From: Actinomycetota bacterium
GTDB taxonomy: Bacteria > Actinomycetota > Acidimicrobiia > Acidimicrobiales > GCA-2861595
Direction of reading: 5' to 3'
DNA: 27,177 nt
Assembly: GCA_016781225.1 (NCBI GenBank)
Contig: JADDQT010000002.1
Span: 1 to 27,177 of the forward strand
This document shows, piece by piece, positions 23,680-27,177 of this stretch. Under the pieces are notes generated by a model, which was not told the DNA's origin, did not search any database, and saw only the letters and a program-made list of their open reading frames with translations. Position numbers and translations under genes: made by a program. Each line of letters begins with the position of its first letter. The stretch's first letter is position 1.

Positions 23680-24962
23680 TGAAGGTCGGCATCCTGGGCG
23701 GGGGCATCACGGGCGTTGCCATCCAGCGGTTCCTCGATCATGACAGCATGGTGCTGGAGGCGGACGACCAGCCAGGGGGGCTCTGCCGCACCTTCTTCAA
23801 GGACGGCTTCGGTTACGACCTCGGCGGCCACATCCTGTTCTCGAAGAAGGAGCGGGTGAACGAGCTCGTGAACCAGCTCCTGGGCGACAACATCAACCAG
23901 TGCCGGCGTGCGAACAAGATCCTGTACGGCGACCGGTACGTGAAGTACCCCTTCGAGAACGACCTCGGCTCCCTGGCGCCCGAGGACGCGTACGACTGTC
24001 TGATCGGATACCTGAGGAACGACTTCTCCGGGAGCGTGACCAACCTGCGAGAGTGGGCCTACGCCACCTTCGGGAAGGGCATCTCGGAGAAGTACTTCAT
24101 TCCCTACAACGAGAAGATCTGGAACATCTCGGCCGACGAGCTCGGTCTGGATTTCGTGGAGCGGATCCCCAAGCCGCCCATGGAGGACGTGGTTCGCTCC
24201 GCTCTGGGCATCGAGACCGAGGGCTACGTGCACCAGCTTTACTTCCGCTACCCCAGGGAGGGCGGGGTCGAGAGCCTGGTCCGATCCCTCGTCGATGCCC
24301 GCTCCCGGATCATCTGCAACTACAGGGTGACCATCGCGCAGCGAACGGAGAACGGGTGGGAGGTGTCGAACGGTGAGGAAGTCCATCGGTTCGACCGGCT
24401 GGTGGTTGCCTTTCCTATTCACGAGGCCGTCAAGTGCTTCCCCGAGATCCCCGAGGAAGTTCGACGGGCCGTCGAGGGTCTGCGGTACAACTCCATGCGG
24501 GTCGTGCTGGTTGGTGTGGGCAACGAGACCCTCCTGGACAAGAGCGCGGTGTACATTCCCGATCCCTCCGTGGTGACTCACCGAGTGTGCTTCATGGGCT
24601 TCTTCAGCGACCGGCTGGTCCCGCCTGGCAACTCGTCACTCATCGCCGAGGTCACCACCAACCCCGGTGACGGCGTCCACGAGCTGAGTGACGAGCAGCT
24701 GACCTACCGGGTGGTGGACGACCTTGACAGAATCGGCATCCTCGACGCCGAGGACGTAGTCGTCACCGACGTACAGCGACTCAAGTACGCCTACCCCGTG
24801 TACACGCACGGCTATCGGGAGAACAAGGCCACCGTCCACCGGTACTTCGCCGAACAGGGCATCGACCTGTGTGGCCGGTTCGCCGAGTTCGACTACATCA
24901 ACAGCGACGTGTGCCTGGACCGGGCCATGGCGCTGGCGGACCGGCTGAACTCCGTCAGCTGA
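23679..24962 (+). CDS. FAD-dependent UDP-galactopyranose-mutase-like / amine-oxidase-fold protein
   Basis: This 427-residue protein starts at ATG 23679, overlapping the previous stop by one base. It has the dinucleotide-binding ILGGGITGVAIQ near 5-16, an acidic strand end LEADDQPGGLCR near 26-37, and DLGGHILFSKKERV. Next are KYPFENDL and YFIPYNEKIWNISADELGLD. These combine features of UDP-galactopyranose mutases and protoporphyrinogen-oxidase-like enzymes found in sugar loci. A pyranose/furanose mutase acting on a nucleotide sugar is the best guess, and a mutase for a nucleotide heptose is an open possibility; neither is proven. It converges on the nucleotidyltransferase gene, with stops overlapping by 8 bp (24955-24962). 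Confidence 0.75.
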   Translation: MKVGILGGGITGVAIQRFLDHDSMVLEADDQPGGLCRTFFKDGFGYDLGGHILFSKKERVNELVNQLLGDNINQCRRANKILYGDRYVKYPFENDLGSLAPEDAYDCLIGYLRNDFSGSVTNLREWAYATFGKGISEKYFIPYNEKIWNISADELGLDFVERIPKPPMEDVVRSALGIETEGYVHQLYFRYPREGGVESLVRSLVDARSRIICNYRVTIAQRTENGWEVSNGEEVHRFDRLVVAFPIHEAVKCFPEIPEEVRRAVEGLRYNSMRVVLVGVGNETLLDKSAVYIPDPSVVTHRVCFMGFFSDRLVPPGNSSLIAEVTTNPGDGVHELSDEQLTYRVVDDLDRIGILDAEDVVVTDVQRLKYAYPVYTHGYRENKATVHRYFAEQGIDLCGRFAEFDYINSDVCLDRAMALADRLNSVS

Positions 24963-25689
24963 TCCCGTTACCGGCGTCCGCGGCGGTCAGGGCGCGTTCT
25001 AGGTCGGCGAGCCCGGCCGAAGAACCCACCTCGAAGAACCGCTGGCTGACCTCGTAACCGGCCAGGCGCCCCTCGACGCTCAACCCATGGAAGACGTCAC
25101 TGAGGTCGGCCGGACGACCCGGCTCGACGGCCTCCTCGATCGGTCCGGCGGTGAGCACCGAAAGGCCGTAGTCGATGTAGGACATCTCGGGGGACCGATG
25201 CTCCGGACGCTTGTCGTAGAGGCGCACCAGATGCTCGTCGAACACCGCGTTGCTGGGTGCCCAGGCGTCGGCGTTGCGGTACACGGTCATGAGGGCCGGA
25301 AGTCCGGCGGCCGAGAACGCCTCCACGACCGGTCGGTACTCGATGGGCAGGTAGGCGTCGCCGTAGAGGACCAAGAAGGGGGACTCGACGAGTCCGAGCT
25401 CCAGCCCTCTGCGAATTGCTCCGGCCGTGCCGAGCAGAGTGGGCCCGTCCTCCAGGTACTCGACCCTCATGCCCCAGGCGCTGCCGTCGCCCACGTAGGA
25501 GCGGATCATCTCCCCTCGGTAACCAATGCTGTAGACGACCTCCTCGAGCCCCTGGCCAGCGAGCCAAGCGAGCTGATGGCTCACGAAAGGCACACCGTTG
25601 ACGGGAATGAGGGCCTTGGGCAGGCGCTCGGTGAAGTGGCGCATCCTCGTCCCGAGGCCCCCGGCGAGAACGACGCACTGCACGGGCAT
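24955..25689 (-). CDS. HddC-like sugar-1-phosphate nucleotidyltransferase
   Basis: This 244-residue protein has the NTP-transferase signature VVLAGGLGTRM near 6-16, LPKALIPVNG with Lys25, GTAGAI near 87-92, the metal-binding LYGDAYLP with Asp111, and SYIDYGLSVL. It would activate a sugar 1-phosphate with NTP. Next to an HddA-type kinase, with gmhA and gmhB in the locus, the likely product is GDP-D-glycero-D-manno-heptose; the base and sugar specificity are inferred. The start ATG 25689 shares one base with the kinase stop (TGATG), so the two genes are tightly coupled. Other sugar nucleotidyltransferases of the RmlA/ManC type remain possible. Confidence 0.78.
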   Translation of the reverse strand: MPVQCVVLAGGLGTRMRHFTERLPKALIPVNGVPFVSHQLAWLAGQGLEEVVYSIGYRGEMIRSYVGDGSAWGMRVEYLEDGPTLLGTAGAIRRGLELGLVESPFLVLYGDAYLPIEYRPVVEAFSAAGLPALMTVYRNADAWAPSNAVFDEHLVRLYDKRPEHRSPEMSYIDYGLSVLTAGPIEEAVEPGRPADLSDVFHGLSVEGRLAGYEVSQRFFEVGSSAGLADLERALTAADAGNGIS

Positions 25690-26669
25690 CAGGACCGGAA
25701 GATCAGTTGCGATCCCTCGTGGTCGAAGGTGAACCTGACCTCGGGCAGTCCTTCGGCCGACATCGCCCGGCGGAGGGCGAGGCGGTCCCCCGCGTAGAAC
25801 AGCAGGAAACCACCGGCTCCGGCCCCGATGAGCTTGCCCCCTACGGCGCCGTTGCGCACTCCGACGTCGTACCAGTGGTCGATCTTCGTGGAGGTGATGC
25901 CCTTCGAGCGCTCGCGCTTGTGCAGCCAGTGCTCGTGCATGAGCTCACCGAAGAGTCGGGTCTCGCCCTCCTCGAGGGCCTTCTTGATCGACAGGCCCAA
26001 CGCCTTGATGCTGTCCAGGTTGTCGAGCATGCTCTCGTCGCCGCCGTCCGAGCGCTGCTTCTGGTCGCTCAGCACCTCGGTGGCTTGGCGTGAGTACCCG
26101 GTGAAGAACATCACCAGGTTCTCCTCCAGGTCGTGGAGGGTGTCGTCGCCCAACACCAGGGGGGACGTCTCGACGGTGCCGTCCCCTCGGAACTCGAAGC
26201 AGGTGAGGCCACCGAACGAGGCGATGTACTGGTCCTGCTTTCCCACCGACTGGGCCAATCGCTCGATCTCGATGTGGCACGCTTCCTCGGCCAGGTCCGC
26301 CGCCGTGATGTGCTCCCGGCGCAGGGCATGGATGGCCCGGAGAAGGCCGACGGTGAACGTGCCTGACGAGCCCAGCCCGGTGCCTGCGGGTATGTCTGCC
26401 AGGCTGATCATTTCCACCGCCGGAGGGACCTGATGCTTGGCCATCACCTCGCGCACGATCGGATGGCGGATGTCTTCGATGGTGGCCGCGTGCTCCATCT
26501 CCGAGTACTTGATCGTGTAGTCGTTGCTGAACGTGCGGTTGATGCCGATGAACACGTACTTGTCGATGGCCCCGGCGATGACGAAACCCTCCCGGCGGGT
26601 GTAGTACGAGGGCAGGTCCGTCCCACCGCCACCCAGGGAGATGCGCAACGGCGTCCTGGTGATGATCAT
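25689..26669 (-). CDS. hddA: D-glycero-alpha-D-manno-heptose 7-phosphate kinase (HddA, GHMP family)
   Basis: This 326-residue GHMP kinase adds the 1-phosphate to heptose 7-phosphate. It shows the N-terminal TRTPLRISLGGGGTDLPSYY segment near 4-23 that marks HddA-like sugar kinases, the ATP-binding PAGTGLGSSGTFTVG near 94-108, and GGKLIGAGAGGFLLFY near 277-292 (motif 3). Length and order match the family. ATG 26669 has GGAGGA about 9 nt upstream, giving it a strong start. It leads the two-gene run with the HddC-like enzyme. Fucose or other sugar kinases share these motifs, so the name depends partly on gmhA and gmhB nearby, but fit is good. Confidence 0.88.
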   Translation of the reverse strand: MIITRTPLRISLGGGGTDLPSYYTRREGFVIAGAIDKYVFIGINRTFSNDYTIKYSEMEHAATIEDIRHPIVREVMAKHQVPPAVEMISLADIPAGTGLGSSGTFTVGLLRAIHALRREHITAADLAEEACHIEIERLAQSVGKQDQYIASFGGLTCFEFRGDGTVETSPLVLGDDTLHDLEENLVMFFTGYSRQATEVLSDQKQRSDGGDESMLDNLDSIKALGLSIKKALEEGETRLFGELMHEHWLHKRERSKGITSTKIDHWYDVGVRNGAVGGKLIGAGAGGFLLFYAGDRLALRRAMSAEGLPEVRFTFDHEGSQLIFRS

Positions 26670-26759
26670 GCCTGTGCTCCTCCCGCGCGACCGGGCAAAC
26701 CTACCCCTTCAGGTGAAGCCAACCTCAACCACGGCCTCGGAGAGGCAGAGCTGTTCAGA
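26670..26759. promoter_or_regulatory. Gap between hddA and the PLL-propeller gene
   Basis: These 90 bp hold the GGAGGA ribosome-binding site for hddA and the region just after the stop of the propeller gene. No hairpin terminator or clear promoter is seen. Since both genes run on the - strand, hddA may be read through from the propeller gene or have its own weak promoter here. Confidence 0.3.
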
Positions 26760-27177
26760 TCATTGGCCGCTCAGCCCCCACCACTTGTGCCACATTGCGT
26801 TGTCGAGTCCACGCACGAACACGTCCAGGCGGTCGGGGGCCCAGGATACGGCGGCGGGGTCTGAGGTGAGATGGCCCCCGAGATATGTCCACGGCGTCCA
26901 CCCCGAGCCGGTCCACGCCTTGTGCCACAAGGCGTTGTCGGTGCCTCGAACGAAGGTGTCCAGGCGACCGTTGGTCCTCGACGCCATCGCCGGTCCGGAC
27001 GTGAGCTGGCCGCCCAGATGTGTCCATGCTGTCCACCTCGAACCGTCCCATGCCTTGTGCCACAAGGCGTTGTCGAGTCCCCGTACCGTCACATCCAGGC
27101 GGTTGGGACCCCACGACACGGCGGCGGGGTCGGAGGTGAGATGGCCCCCGAGATATGTCCACGGCGTCCACCCCGAG
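26760..27177 (-). CDS. C-terminal part of a second PLL-like (DUF346) propeller protein, 5' cut by window
   Basis: The reading frame is open to the right edge and ends at a TGA at 26760. The 138 visible residues contain part of one and then three blades of 45, 45 and 39 residues. Each has the pattern GGxLTSxP...RLDVxVRGxDNALWHK seen in the subtilase at 6248-8287. The last blade ends with WWGLSGQ, a shorter tail than a full blade. The rest of the protein lies outside the window, so whether it also carries a protease domain is unknown. Glycan binding is inferred from the PLL family, and secretion is likely but not visible. Confidence 0.87.
   Translation of the reverse strand, partial: SGWTPWTYLGGHLTSDPAAVSWGPNRLDVTVRGLDNALWHKAWDGSRWTAWTHLGGQLTSGPAMASRTNGRLDTFVRGTDNALWHKAWTGSGWTPWTYLGGHLTSDPAAVSWAPDRLDVFVRGLDNAMWHKWWGLSGQ
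26851..27177 (-). repeat. 270-bp two-blade tandem duplication in the second propeller gene
   Basis: Bases 26851-26907 and 27121-27177 are 57 bp long, 270 bp apart, and differ at only one position (26862 versus 27132). Because one blade is 135 bp, the period is exactly two blades. Near-identical DNA implies a recent duplication or ongoing conversion; the second copy is cut by the window edge, so the repeat may continue. Confidence 0.85.

Noticed and set aside
19137..26669. Heptose genes taken as proof of a Gram-negative host
   Set aside because: The same enzymes make GDP-heptose for S-layer glycans in Gram-positives, and the GC content and gene style here look actinobacterial.

Overview
The window is high-GC DNA with compact genes, GTG/TTG starts and many ATGA or TGATG junctions. 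It looks actinobacterial. An uncultured Acidimicrobiia-like lineage is a reasonable guess, but that is inference, and no rRNA or tRNA is present to test it. Coding density is high except at 11.3-13.1 kb, where genes are broken.

Layout. (1) 1-2401, + strand: the end of a cobalamin operon (cobJ/cbiH, a small 2x[4Fe-4S] ferredoxin, cobH/cbiC, cbiX), each gene overlapping the next by 4 bp. (2) 2412-6241, + strand: a COG5610-type HAD protein and a SAM methyltransferase with a coiled-coil tail. They start 10 bp after cbiX, so the cobalamin operon runs straight into glycan-type genes. (3) 6248-8287, - strand: a secreted subtilase with a C-terminal array of six 45-residue PLL-like (DUF346) beta-propeller blades. 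(4) 8424-9547: an IS630-family element with terminal inverted repeats, a TA target duplication and a transposase broken by four single-base indels. It inserted into the 3' end of a DUF2142 membrane protein gene (9520-11283, - strand). (5) 11497-13132: a methyltransferase gene with one frameshift, then about 1 kb of apparently decayed sequence. (6) 13133-19147: a TylF-type methyltransferase, a second DUF2142 protein and a GT-C/GT39-like membrane protein on the - strand, with a third DUF2142 protein divergent on the + strand. (7) 19137-26669: a sugar-nucleotide block with a transaldolase-like enzyme, GmhB, an NAD-dependent epimerase/dehydratase, GmhA, a methyltransferase, a GT2 glycosyltransferase, a UDP-galactopyranose-mutase-like flavoprotein, an HddC-like nucleotidyltransferase and HddA. 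(8) 26760 to the right edge, - strand: the C-terminus of a second PLL-like propeller protein.

How the genes fit together. GmhA, HddA, GmhB and the HddC-like enzyme supply all four steps from sedoheptulose 7-phosphate to an activated D-glycero-D-manno-heptose. The epimerase and the mutase-like flavoprotein could remodel that sugar. The GT2 enzyme and the multi-pass membrane proteins could assemble or export the glycan, and up to four methyltransferases could decorate it. PLL-type propellers are known to bind fucosylated and O-methylated glycans. The two propeller proteins bracketing the locus may therefore be secreted proteins that dock on this surface polymer. That link is a hypothesis; the individual enzyme families are well supported by their motifs.
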